Positions 8,856 to 18,810 are shown, counted from the first letter of the stretch. The stretch is DNA of 22,847 nucleotides from Terana coerulea (GCA_024811115.1 JAKOGH010000795.1:1-22847), one strand, 5' to 3'. Notes: a model not told the origin generated them from the letters alone. Translations and numbers: made by a program.

Positions 8856-9427
8856 GTCTTCGCAAGGTGCAGGATCAGACAATAGTGACGACGATGCGCC
8901 ACCGCCTAAACGGCGAGCTGCACTCGTTCTAACCCTCCTTCCGCCAAAAAGAGACCGAGCGGGTTGAACGACGGTTCGACCCCTAAGCCCCCTGTTGGGC
9001 GTAGCCCGAGTCCGCTTCGTCGCGGCTGACACCACCCGCGAAGATCGCAGGTACTGGCACCGCGAGTTATTCCTGCTGGGCCGCGGCGTAGTATGCGAAT
9101 GAAGGATCCCAGTCAGAAATCCAGGCTCCGTGTATGACCAGTCACAAGCACCGTCACGGATTTTAGGTGCTGATAGAGGTATCCGTAGTTGGGAAAAACA
9201 GACTGGCCAGACCAAGCCCACCAAGGTTAGCTACCAAGGCGCGGTCAGTCTAGCAAGCAGCCCGACAGTGTCTCCGCCACACGTCCTGCTAGCCCTTCTA
9301 CATCCGAACAGCTCGAACCTGTTCCGGATATCACTGAGCCCACTGGAGACACTGGAAGCGAAAGCCCAGTGTCAGATGACGTACTAGCACTGACTGTGCG
9401 GGAAGGGGAGTAAATTTCTACAATTAT
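8856..9427 (+). pseudogene. Linker between integrase and reverse transcriptase
   Basis: The variable, proline/serine-rich linker expected between these two domains of a copia polyprotein. Fragments such as a DNAQ-like acidic or SPTVSP-like run appear in different frames, but no domain does. It contains several stops in all three forward frames. Confidence 0.5.
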
Positions 9428-10460
9428 TTGCTTGCCCAAGCAGTCGATCCTGACGCAACAAAGTCTTCAGTCCGAGACTGGACTTTACGTGACATAAACC
9501 GCCTGCCTGCAAAACAGCAGGTAGAATGGCGTGCTGCATGCAAAGATGAGCTCGATGCATTAAGCAAAAGAGGCGTGTTCGAACTCGCCCGCGGCCGAAA
9601 GGCAAACGTGTCATTAAGAACCGATGGGTTTTTGATGAGAAATCAGATGGTCGAAAGAAAGCGCGACTTGTAGCTCGCGGCTTCTCTCAAATTGAGGGAA
9701 TTGACTATGACAAAATCTTCTCTCCAGGTCGTACGGTTTGAAACCGTTAGATTCGTACTTGCCCTTGCGGCACTCGAAGGCTTCTTTCTAACTGGCCTCG
9801 ATGTGCGCTAGCGCATATTTATACGGACTGTTAGATGAGAAGATCTACATGGAACAACCCGATGGCTTTCCTGCTCAAGGAAAAAGCACATGGTGCTTCG
9901 TCTCCGTCAGCGCCCTTCACGGGCTTAAGCAGGCAGGACTGTCCTGGTGGAAAGCCCTTAGCAAGTCTATGGCTGAGCTCGGCTTCAAAAGACTGAAGTC
10001 CGATGCTGGCGTATACGTCAAAGGCGCAGGCAACGACATGGTCATCACCGTAGTCTATGTTGACGACGCTATATTTGCCGGACGTAGCAAGGCAAAAGTA
10101 CTCCAAGAAAAGGAGTCCTTCATGCAACGATGGGAGTGTCGCTGATATGGGCTGACGTAAAGGAGTTTCTGCGCATGCGCATACAACGAGTCGGCCGACA
10201 AGATCGTGATTGATCAATGCGCCTACCTTGACAAGGTACTCGAGCGCTCGCGGTCAGACCAATGCCAAAATGGCAAAGACTCCGCTTCCTGAGGGTTATA
10301 TCCCTCAACCAAATGAAGGAGAGCTGAACAAAGCTCGCCAGAGCCGTTTCCAAATTGTGATAGGCTCGCTCCTTTATATCATGCTCGGTACACGACCGGA
10401 CATTGCGTCGCTGTCACAAAGCTCGCACAGTTCAGTGCGAACCCGTCCAAGACCACCCTG
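9428..10460 (+). pseudogene. copia reverse transcriptase (RVT_2)
   Basis: It opens with WRAACKDELDALSKRGVFEL, the copia RT entry motif. Blocks reading KNRWVF, ARLVARGFSQ and a GLDV stretch follow in shifted frames, then YLYGLLDEKIYMEQPDGF and HGLKQAGLSWW. The catalytic YVDD is intact at 10056-10067. A later block carries ARQSRFQIVIGSLLYIMLGT. There are frameshifts near 9600, 9740, 9810, 10145 and 10250, so it is inactive. Confidence 0.88.
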
Positions 10461-10499
10461 AACAGAGCGCTGTACATCTGCCGCTACCTGTCGGGCACT

Positions 10500-11008
10500 G
10501 TAACTACACACTCGAGTATGACGGCTCTTCCGGGTTAGGCTTGGTGGCGTACACCGATGCAGATTAGGCGGCTGCTTCCAACCGGCCGCTCTCGGACTGG
10601 CTTCCTGCTAATGCTTGCAGGAGGAGCTTTTAACTGGAGCTCTTTCGCACAGAAGTCTGTAGCAACGTCGACTAAAGATGCCGAATACATGGCACTCAGC
10701 GACTGCTCCGAGAAGTCATGTGGATTCGAAATATCCTCTCTGAACTCGGTTACAACTTGAGAAAGTACCCATCTGCAGCGACAACCAGGGTGCTCTATTT
10801 GTCTCGGAAAATCCCGTTACTGAAAAGTGCACTAAGCACATCGACATTCGCTACCACTACATTCAGCGATGTCGCCGAAGCTGGCCACGTCGAAGTACTC
10901 TTCGTACCTGGCGTTGACAATCCCGCAGATATCTTTACCAAGAATCTGGGCAGGGTCAAGATTGAGAAGTTCCGACCAATGCTCGGACTTCGCATCGCTG
11001 CTAACTAG
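10500..11008 (+). pseudogene. copia RNase H and C-terminus
   Basis: Contains a YTDAD-like first catalytic motif near 10549-10563, then NWSSFAQKSVATSTKDAEYM (second acidic residue), and the terminal PGVDNPADIFTKNLGRVK that closes copia polyproteins. A stop follows the YTDAD block and there are at least two frame changes. Confidence 0.85.
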
Positions 11009-11048
11009 CGCTGACAAAACCAGCGCAGGCAGTACGCCGTGCTAGGTT

Positions 11049-11056
11049 AGGAGGAG
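11049..11056 (+). other. Polypurine tract
   Basis: AGGAGGAG ends exactly at the base before the 3' LTR, the expected place for plus-strand priming. Confidence 0.75.
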
Positions 11057-11347
11057 TGTTGAGTCAGATAGACGCCGTAAGCACTCTGCTCATATCTTCT
11101 CTATTGTTCTACCAGGTTCCACCATGACGATACCTATTGTCTATTGTCCTGGTATCTATTTGTGTCTGTTTGTAGTACAGCCACCCAGTATTGTATATAA
11201 GGCAGCCCTCTGCGCCATACTCTAATAAGACTCTTACAACTCTCAACCCACTAACGTGTGTATCAACCAACCTACAGGTGAGTAACCATCCTAGCTTCCT
11301 CTAGGCCTCGGTAGGAGTGTACGCGCTGTATGCGCTGCACTTCTACA
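11057..11347 (+). repeat. 3' LTR
   Basis: 291 bp, TGTTGAG to CTTCTACA. The TATA box (11194-11202) and splice donor (GT at 11278) of the 5' LTR are both kept. It could therefore start transcripts into the sequence on the right. Confidence 0.92.
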
Positions 11348-11627
11348 CAGGCTCCATGCGAAGACCACTAGCCCAGTCACAAACAAGACGATTGCAAGCT
11401 CGGAGCAGCGCAGGTATTCGCGGCAATGATGGCTGGTATGTACCACTCTTCCCATGCGTCAAAGCGCACTTGACGAATGAGGACATTCGTTTTGGGTGGC
11501 GCCCGTCGTTGTGTTCCACTTCAGGTATTCTCGCATCCACTGCTTCGCCAGGATACCGAGAACTGCCAAAAGAGACTGATGATGAGGCTGAGAAACCCGA
11601 GGATGTTACATCAGCAAAACGTACAAG

Positions 11628-11672
11628 CGCTGACGACTGATGAGCGCTGACGAGCACTGAGAGCACTGACGA
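11628..11672 (+). repeat. GCGCTGACGA-type short repeats
   Basis: GCGCTGACGA occurs twice (from 11628 and 11644), each followed by GCACTGA-like variants. Similar units recur at 11875-11912 and 12628-12649. Confidence 0.55.
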
Positions 11673-11874
11673 ACGGTTTGGAACCGAAGTTCGAGCCCTG
11701 CTGAAGCCGGACTTTTACTAGATTTTGTATTTTCTTAGTTCCTCATGTTTCATAAACTATGCTGGACGTGAATGATGATGGTTTACTCACCGAAGCTTTG
11801 CTGCAAGAGTTGGATGCAAGAGGGGTCAAAAACGTCTGAGAGCTCTCAAAACGACTACTGAGACTGGCGGGCGC

Positions 11875-11912
11875 TGACGGCACTGAAGGGACTGAAGCGC
11901 GCTGAGATGGCT
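11875..11912 (+). repeat. GCTGA/ACTGA repeat cluster
   Basis: GCGCTGACGGCACTGAAGGGACTGA-like units end in GCGCTGAGATGG (11899-11910). The same 12-mer recurs at 12638-12649 on the other side of the DUF6535 gene. Confidence 0.55.
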
Positions 11913-11935
11913 TCATCAGTACCTGTCAGTACCGC

Positions 11936-12426
11936 TCAGCGCCAATGCAACTTTGCTGATGTAATCCAGCGTGCGAGTGCGGGAACCGTGAAGGTGGGGA
12001 TCTCGACGGGCGCTGTCGTCGAGTTGATGAACGGGGGCTGATAGTTATAGCTTCGCAGTTGCATCGAGATATCGACGAGCAATAACGCAGATTTTCGGGT
12101 AAAGTCCTCTTGTAAGAGCAGGTAGGTGGGGACTAAGAAGCCCGTGACAACCGCTGAAAAGAGACCGTCCTTTGCGGCGGCTCAGATTGGGAATAATCAC
12201 CGGAGAAAACCTGACGGACGTACCAGAACTAAGAGTGTGTTAATGTCATCTGCATAGTCCGCCATCATATCGCGGTCGTGGTAGCTCATATACTCCTCGA
12301 CGGCCGGCCAACCCGACTTCGAGCCATCTTCCGCAGGAGCCTGGTGATAGGTTAGGAAAGTTGCTCATGAGCTTCAGACTTATTTGCATAGAGGCATGCT
12401 GGGTAGCTTACATTTGTCTCATCCAT
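11936..12426 (-). CDS. DUF6535 protein, probably truncated (121 aa)
   Basis: Three exons on the minus strand: 12412-12426 (five codons, MDETN), 12224-12340 and 11936-12169. They are joined by introns of 71 nt (12341-12411, GTAAGC to ACCAG, CTAAC branch) and 54 nt (12170-12223, GTACGT to AAAG). The protein reads as the start of a DUF6535 domain: WPAVEEYMSYHDRDMMADYA, then DINTLLVL, then the first membrane helix GLFSAVVTGFLVPTYLLL, a loop, and FTVPALARW. DUF6535 proteins of basidiomycetes are usually several hundred residues long with at least two further helices. Here a TGA follows soon after ARW, so the copy is truncated or its later exons are lost. Frame and splice sites are intact in what remains. 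The function of the family is unknown. Confidence 0.75.
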
Positions 12427-13883
12427 GATTTGCAACTGAAAGTCGCTTCACTTTTGGGGGCGTGCTGGTAGGATAAAAATGGGGGTGTATGAAGCTGTTC
12501 GTTGATAGGGTTGAAAAGCGCTATCATATAGACGAAACACCGCCGTGCGCGGCACCTTTGTCCTGTTGATGAGGCTCTGCATACGCCCATTCCTGAACAA
12601 AGTTTATCTTCATGACGCAGCGAATGCTGAGCGCTGAGCGCTGAGATGGTCAGCTTGTCTAGCATGGAAACGTTTTGAATACGGTAGCGCTTGAGATTCT
12701 GACAGAAGTGAGCTGGTAAGCGTTAATTTACTGGTAAATGTATTTGTGATTGCCTACTGGTAACGCCCTCTGAAACTTGGTGAACGTGAGCAGGAGCTAG
12801 GTTCGAGTCACAAGCGCATGCTGTCAGTCGTCAGAGTATTTGCCGCCACTGGCCCCGACGCCAAAGACCAAAACGGGCCAAAAGGCGCGTCACCCGATGC
12901 GTGACATGTGACAATCACGTCTTGCTCTCGAGGCTCCACTTCCGCCTCTGCCTCCGCTTCTAGCCTTCTACCGCCGTCTCTGCCACCTCCGCCTTCCGTC
13001 AGCTTCCCTCGTGCGGCGGGTACGACGCTTGTCAACAACGAACGCCGTCCGGTGACCATCGTATTCTCCTTGTCTGCCCACGCCGCGTACATCTACACCA
13101 GCGACGCCGCCTCGTTCTACAGGATATGGCACGCCGCACGAAGGCTAGGGCGCAGATCCATACAGCCCTTCCGTGGCTCTACAATAATTGCAAGTTTGCC
13201 TACGTGTGTGATCATGCTTGCGCTAGCGTGCAACGGGCAACACCTCACCTCCGCAAGCGCGTTCGGGCTCCTTCTGTGGACGTGCACAGCCTGCATATAG
13301 CCAGCACATGGTCAGCGAACGTTTGAGCCTACGCACTGACAGTGATTGCAACCAGCCTACAAACCTGGGTGATCAACACCGGGCTATATTGAATCAATGA
13401 TTGTAAGGGATTAGGCTTTCTGGCATGCCGTGTTACACTCAAGCTCCCTCCTCCTACAGTCATAAAGAAGGGTATACCGGGTAAGTACGAGCCTTCTATC
13501 CGCCACGTATAGCTGTGGTGAGTGTGGAATCAAATATTGAAAGCGGAGATAGGCCCCATGCTGCAGCTTTGTGCATTCCACGGGTGTAGTACGTCGGTGG
13601 CGTCTCATGATTGTTGGGAGATTGCAACTGTCAGCTGGGGATGATCATGCGCAGGAGACATATCTTCACAGGTCGCTTCAAACATTCCGCGCTCGTTTGA
13701 AGATATGAAGGTTCACGCCGAGGGCAGAGCCGGACCTTACATGGGGCCACTTTTCCTCCCGACAGTACCTGCTTCCCCTGCCGCTACATCCCGTGGTATC
13801 TCGAGCCTACCTCAGCCGACTGAAGCCCGCCACAACTCCGACCGGCTGTCCCGATTTGCAGCGAAGTTGTGGTAGTCCCTATT
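12427..13883. other. Interval without a recognised gene
   Basis: Includes the upstream region of the DUF6535 gene, a GCTGAGC repeat (12628-12649), and a CT-rich, microsatellite-like stretch (about 12925-13015) that opens frames of 94 and 130 codons on opposite strands. These are low-complexity in their first parts and show no family motif. The last 150 bases are the leader of the first seven-helix gene. Confidence 0.45.
12628..12649 (+). repeat. GAGCGCT repeat ending in GCGCTGAGATGG
   Basis: Three consecutive GCTGA units in GCTGAGCGCTGAGCGCTGA, followed by GATGG. The 3' part repeats the 12-mer at 11899-11910. Confidence 0.55.
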
Positions 13884-15217
13884 ATGGCCTTTACCGGGGT
13901 GAGAGCGCAGTTGGCCTCGACGGTGGCTGAAGCCATCATGTATGGTTCGTTCATCACAGTATTGCATCTAAGCGTAGTACTCAACTTGTTGAGATGCAGG
14001 CATCAACCTTGTGTTTTTGTCACAGCCTTGCTGCTGCTGCTGTAAGTTCGCTTTGGATCCGCACCTGAACAAACTCAAGCATCCTATCTTCACAGCAACA
14101 GGAAGAATAAAACACGCACAGCGTACATCCTTCCTGGCATAGCCACATTGATGTTCGGGCTCTCTACTGCGCACTTCGCGAGTGTCACCTCTTTCACGTT
14201 CCACACTATTTTCGAAGAGGGAATGCCCGCCTTGCGGGATGGGACTTCAATACCAGCGCTGGACATGAGCATTGGCATTGTCAACGTGCGGCAACCGACT
14301 GCTGCGTACGCTAGTATCTGTACTGAAATTCTCCATATGAGCAGTGCTTGGTGGGCGATACTATCGTCATTTGGAGGGCGTGGGTCCTGTGGGAGCGCAG
14401 GACACGAGTCATTATCGCCCCAGTATGCTTCTGGGTCTGTAGCCTGGGTGCGTCTTCTTGGTGGCAGCCTGCATTGTGTGAATTAACCATCTACCTGTAG
14501 CATTCGGAGTGTGGACGCTGGTAGCGGCCGCCTCACCTACCATTTCAGCCAAAGTTAACCCACTCTCAACTGGGATGTTCGCAGTAGTTGTGCTACTCAC
14601 GAACGGTGCCTCTGTGGTGCTCATTAGCATGAAGTACTGGTACGTCCCCATGTGCATCCACCTACGAGAGTTTGCACACATTGATGTTCATTTAGGCAGT
14701 ATCATCAAGAGGTGGTTGCCATTATAGGGCGACGCAACGCAATGAGCCGCACAATCCTCATTTTCCTGATAGAATCAGGCGTATTTTACTGCGTCACCAT
14801 TGTATGTTTTCAGTACTGCCGAGTCGTTCTCGCTAATCACTTGAATACCTAGATTGTGCTCATCGGAGTCAGCGCAAGTGGGAGCCAGGCTGTGAATGTC
14901 GTCATGCAGATAGTGGCGCAGTCCACGGTATGTTTCTTAGTGCAGCCTCGCCCTCATGGTCTGACCTCATCAATGGCTTGAAGACCATGTACCCTATCAT
15001 GATCATCGTTGTCCTGTGTCTTGGTCTTACGAAGCATACCGAAGTGACTGACTGGAATCGGACCAACATGACGACACTTCATTTTCGGACACACTTTACA
15101 GATTCCACAAATCACGACAACGGCGTGGTACATAATATCACTGTACAGCCTATGGATAGTGCGACTGTTCTCGATGAAGGGAGTCCATCTCAGCAAGACA
15201 GCAAGCACGCGTCGTGA
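13884..15217 (+). CDS. Seven-helix membrane protein, paralogue A (one frame break)
   Basis: Eight exons: 13884-13944, 14000-14041, 14096-14285, 14345-14447, 14501-14639, 14696-14801, 14853-14927, 14984-15217. Introns are 51-59 nt. Predicted helices run from VAEAIMYG through LMFGLSTAHFASVTSFTF, GDTIVIWRAWVLW, VIIAPVCFW, a MFAVVVLLTNGASVVLISMK segment, an IESGVFYCVTI segment and YPIMIIVVLCLGL. A polar tail ends DSKHAS. Exon 2 is 42 nt against 43 in the two paralogues; one T seems missing from the T run near 14013-14017, which breaks the frame. It is a basidiomycete integral-membrane family of unknown function; the topology resembles serpentine receptors, but ligand and signalling are not known. 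Confidence 0.75.
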
Positions 15218-16139
15218 GGAGCATTATGAATGAGACGAAGCAGCGTAGAGTGTTGGCCGTGCGTAGTTCCATTCTCTTCTCTTGTGGACACATTATCTTA
15301 CGTTTCACATAGGATTATTTGGACGTGCCGTGAATGTGCAACCACCCCTACTTGGCTCGTATTTGCGTTTACATTGCTGTTACTGTTCACGAGTCCTACA
15401 ACACGAGGAGAGGATTTTGTAAGCGCTTTGGAGAGGTGTCTTGGAATTGTTTTGAGCGTTAAGAGCAAGAATTACGGTTCAATCACTTGACCGAGGTCTG
15501 TTGAACGCCGATTTGCTTCCCCGGGCTTCGGACATCAATCTGCGCTCGATCCCACAGCATGAGGCCGACCAATCTCGGACCACACTGGCTCTATCAACGC
15601 ATGTGTATGTAATTAGCTCTCTGCAATGCTATACGGCATTGATGCTTCTCTCGTTTCTGCGGAATTAGATTAGCAACATTGTGTGAGGCTGTGGTCACCA
15701 CCAATGGCCCGAACTCTCAAAACAAGCGAAAGTCAACAATTCACTAGCAATCATCATCGTGATTCGTAACTGGCAAGCACATATACGCCCAAACTCAATC
15801 ATGAGAGTCACCATAACGAAGATTCCGATGCACGCGGTGCATAACAGCTGCAGGATGATTGAGCGATTCCGGCCGTCAGCTGAGTCACAAACTTTGCTTC
15901 TTTAGCTCTGCTGTTCCGGTCAATAGTCGCCGATGGATCTGAACAGACTCTCGTCTGGTACTTAAAACGTTCCCGCATTCGCGCGAGGATCCACACCAGT
16001 TCCAGCACTGAGCCTTCTGTGGGTCTCGCTCTACACAGAACTTCCCTCTCTCTACTAACCATTGTGTCAGTCATATCACCTGGTCTTAACGTCTCCAAGC
16101 TCGAACGCCTCTCGTCGTCTGTCTTGATCTCGTTCTGCA
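15218..16139. other. Intergenic between paralogues A and B
   Basis: The first part is presumably the 3' UTR of paralogue A. The right 200 bases form a CT-rich leader for paralogue B, with CTTAAAACG near 15960 as a weak TATA-like element. Reading frames here (plus 15230-15490, minus 15808-16140) have no family features. Confidence 0.5.
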
Positions 16140-17516
16140 ATGGCTAGTGATATGGCGCCGAGCGCCACGAAGGAATGGCTTGCCTGGATGCTAGTTGAAG
16201 CCATTATGTACGGTTCGTGTGTCTCAGCACAGCAGATGACGACAGATGCTCATTGAAGTGCAGGGGTCAACATCGTTGTCTTCATCACGGCGTCAGTGTT
16301 GCTCCTGTAAGTGGCGTGGCTCGCACGCAAATCTTATATCCTTGACCAAGGCGGCGTTGCTTCTGCAGCACCAGAAAGGACAAATCGAGACCCACGTACT
16401 CTCTCGCAGGCATCACCCTGCTAATGTTTCTGCTTGCCACAGCCCATTTTGCTGGCTCGGCTTTCTTCACGTTCCATATATTCGAGAACGGGAGACCTGT
16501 AAATGCGTCGTGGGACGGCAATCCATTCGAGGTGTTGAACGTCACCGTTGGAGTCGTCAACGTGCGTCGTCTCCTCCACACAGACATCTTCGTATGGATG
16601 CTGACTGTATGCAAGCAGTGCCTAGTAGGCGATCCTATTGTTGCCTGGCGAGCGTGGGTTCTTTGGGAACGCAGAACGAAATATATCATTGCACCTGTGT
16701 GCTTCTGGACATTCAGCTTGGGTGCGGTCTTTCTTTGATTGGCTATACCACAAAGCTCTAACTGTAAGGCGCAGTTTCAGGGATTTGGTCAATCATTGTC
16801 ACTGCTACGCCTACAGCATCGGCACGCACTGCGACAATCTCCGTCGCGCTGTTCGCAGCTACGACGCTGCTTACAAACCTTGCGTCTGTAGGATTGATCA
16901 GCATGAAATACTGGTACGTGAGCGTGTCACCCTCTTGTACGACGTTGTATGAATAGAATCCGAACAGGCAGTACCACCAGGAAGTAATCGCCGTTTTGGG
17001 GCGTCGCCAAGCACTACACCGCGTAATATTCATCCTCTTAATAGAGTCCGGCGCATTGTACTGCGTCACCGTTGTAAGTTGCCATCTCGATCCAGATTGG
17101 CACCTATCAGATAGCTAACTTCTCGCCCAGATCGTGTTCACAGGAATCAACGCGAGCATAAAATTAGGCAACGATACCCTCACACCGACGGCATCGCAGT
17201 TTACAGTAAGTCTACGATCTCTCACGGTTTCTCTCATGGCCTGACGAATGAAATGCCAGACACTATACCCGACCATGATTATTGTCGTCTTATGCCTCGG
17301 GCTCTCAAGACAGTCCGAAAAACTGACTGGAACCGGACGAACACGACCGCACTCAAATTTTGTACATGCTCCAGCAACCCCACGACAGACAACATTGACA
17401 CATCACACGCTATTGCCATGCGGCCGACAGAGAGTGCGGTTGTTTCTGACGAGGAAAAAGCGATCCAACGTCGTAGCGAGTCCACAATTCTCGGAGACCC
17501 CAGCTATAGTGTGTAG
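16140..17516 (+). CDS. Seven-helix membrane protein, paralogue B (tail frame break)
   Basis: Eight exons: 16140-16212, 16264-16306, 16369-16561, 16619-16721, 16781-16913, 16968-17073, 17131-17205, 17260-17516. The first seven exons are in phase without any break, about 242 codons. Features in order: EWLAWMLVEAIMYG, a TASVLLL helix end, RKDKSRPTYSLAGITLLMFL, GDPIVAWRAWVLWERRTKYI, APVCFWTFSL, LLTNLASVGLISMKYW, an IESGALYCVTV helix, and TLYPTMIIVVLCLGL. After the last helix the frame must slip at about 17318-17327 (one base missing beside an A run) to read the TDWNRTN-containing tail shared with paralogue A and stop at 17516. Without the slip the protein ends at 17610 with an unrelated tail. The membrane core would be intact either way. 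Confidence 0.8.
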
Positions 17517-17989
17517 AAGCACTAACTGCATGTTCTTTGTGCGTAATCTTACGAGTTTGGACCTTGTTTTCATCAGTCTACATGCATTGGGAAGTCCCAT
17601 TGATAGCTAAAGGGTATAATGCATATGGTATGCTGCGCGGCGTTCTGCTTAAGCTTCAAATTTGTCTAGGCTGTTGCGAATTGGTCGCGAACATCGTCTC
17701 CGAGTCAACCCAAGGTCTTTGACCTTCTCATGGGATATTGCCCTATCGGGTCGCGGATATGTGCGCATTTGGATTTCCTAGAGAATTTAGGACTAATGAA
17801 AAGTTCTCTGAGTGGCGAGGGTGTGGCCCGAGAGTCGACCGCGTCCGACGGAGGCACCGAAGGCGGGAGAGCGAACTCGTTACTCAAGGTGTCCGGGCCT
17901 CCCGGCCCGGCCCGACCGCAGACGCTCAGATCTCAGAGCTGACCAACCTCTGGCCGACCACTCCAGGCCCGGACAACCATCGAAAGAAC
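17517..17989. other. Region between paralogue B and the TIR element
   Basis: No recognised gene. Positions 17810-17960 form a GC-rich island inside AT-richer DNA, with three overlapping frames (from 17730, 17738 and 17812) that run into the TIR element, which argues against a native gene. It may be a fragment of other inserted DNA. Confidence 0.4.
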
Positions 17990-17998
17990 CAAAATACC
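17990..17998 (+). repeat. Target-site duplication, left
   Basis: CAAAATACC, repeated exactly at 18802-18810 on the other side of the inverted-repeat element. Confidence 0.85.
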
Positions 17999-18801
17999 GG
18001 ATAAGTCTAATGAGAAACCCTGTTTACGCGTCTAAACCCCGGGTTTAGCGCTTAGTCAGCATAAACCCCGTCGACATTTTCACAGTGGGGTTTAGCGCTT
18101 CAGCCATGACCCCAGACACTGATGGGCAAAGGAGTCAAAGGCCACGTCGGCCGCAGAAATATTTGCGAGCAAGGTATGGTGCTAGAGATGTACAGGGTCG
18201 ACATCGGTAAAGTGTTTTGTACCTTGTTGGTATCTTTAAAGTACATCTATGAACTATCCGAGCTATGAAACTGGTGTCCAAAACACACGGAGACCCCGTG
18301 GCGCTCCGCACACTCCATATATGGTAAGCAGGCGGGATCTTTGATGGGGTGATCTGCATGTGCAACAAAAGCGTTTGCTTGCTTAATATATTATGGCTCA
18401 GTCAGAAAGGAGGCAACAGTATCTTTAGTACTCCAACTATGCCGAGAATACCTTCTAGTTAGCATTAATATGTTTTCTATCATATATGTCTACTGTGGCA
18501 AGGCTCTGATGGCTTGTTGATCCTGGCGGCAGCTGGTACTTGATGCTGTGGCACCGCAGAACCACAACTGTGACAAGAAATATATATCACAGGATAGAAT
18601 AGAGTATGTAGAAACTTCAATGTGCTATCTATACTTGCGCGACCTGTCAGAGTATACGACCTAGCGTTTACCGAAACATATTCTCAGGCGGCAATTTCCG
18701 GGAGCTGTCCGGGGTCTTTTGGGGCGCTCATCACTCGAAACCGGGTTTCCCATTAGAAGCAGGGGTTTATACTCCCTCGGGGGTTCTCATTAGACTTATC
18801 C
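17999..18801. mobile_element. Non-autonomous TIR DNA transposon, 803 bp
   Basis: Perfect 18-bp terminal inverted repeats, GGATAAGTCTAATGAGAA at 17999-18016 and its complement at 18784-18801, are bounded by 9-bp direct repeats CAAAATACC. No transposase frame is visible inside; the longest frame is about 77 codons and featureless. A 9-bp duplication fits Mutator-like (8-11 bp) or Merlin-like elements better than hAT (8 bp) or mariner (TA), but the superfamily cannot be fixed from the ends alone. Subterminal TAAACCCC/GGGGTTTA palindromes mark the left end. The perfect TIRs and duplications suggest a fairly recent insertion. Confidence 0.85.
18033..18100. repeat. Subterminal palindromes and GGGTTTAGCGCTT repeat
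   Basis: TAAACCCCGGGTTTA (18033-18047) is a near-contiguous palindrome. TAAACCCC (18062-18069) pairs with GGGGTTTA (18087-18094) around a 17-nt loop. GGGTTTAGCGCTT occurs at 18041-18053 and 18088-18100. Such subterminal repeats often bind transposase. Confidence 0.65.
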
Positions 18802-18810
18802 CAAAATACC
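18802..18810 (+). repeat. Target-site duplication, right
   Basis: CAAAATACC, identical to 17990-17998. Confidence 0.85.

Larger units (their letters stand above)
4874..11347 (+). mobile_element. Degenerate Ty1/copia LTR retrotransposon
   Basis: A 6.47-kb element with two 291-bp direct LTRs that start TGTTGA and end TACA, a primer binding site directly after the 5' LTR, and a purine tract directly before the 3' LTR. Domain order is gag, protease (DSGAS), integrase (HHCC zinc finger, then D-D-E core), reverse transcriptase (YVDD), RNase H. Integrase before reverse transcriptase is the copia order. Every coding domain has frameshifts or stops, so the copy cannot encode a complete polyprotein. 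No target-site duplication is visible: TAATA lies before the 5' LTR and CAGGC after the 3' LTR. Confidence 0.93.
11348..11935. other. Flank between copia element and DUF6535 gene
   Basis: Contains overlapping frames on both strands (plus 11317-11640, minus 11343-11666) without recognisable motifs; the plus one begins inside the LTR. It also holds two clusters of GCTGA/ACTGA repeats. If the DUF6535 gene was once longer, its missing 3' part should lie here, but I find no sign of it. Confidence 0.45.

Noticed and set aside
12808..13300. Overlapping 94- and 130-codon frames on opposite strands
   Set aside because: They depend on a CT-rich low-complexity tract, show no domain, and neither has supporting introns or a promoter.
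17730..18048. Gene crossing the left end of the TIR element
   Set aside because: All three frames run across the target duplication and the terminal repeat, so they are composite by chance.
18033..18100. Telomere-like repeats (TTTAGGG/CCCTAAA type)
   Set aside because: The GGGTTTA units are few, not in tandem, and confined to the subterminal part of a TIR element.
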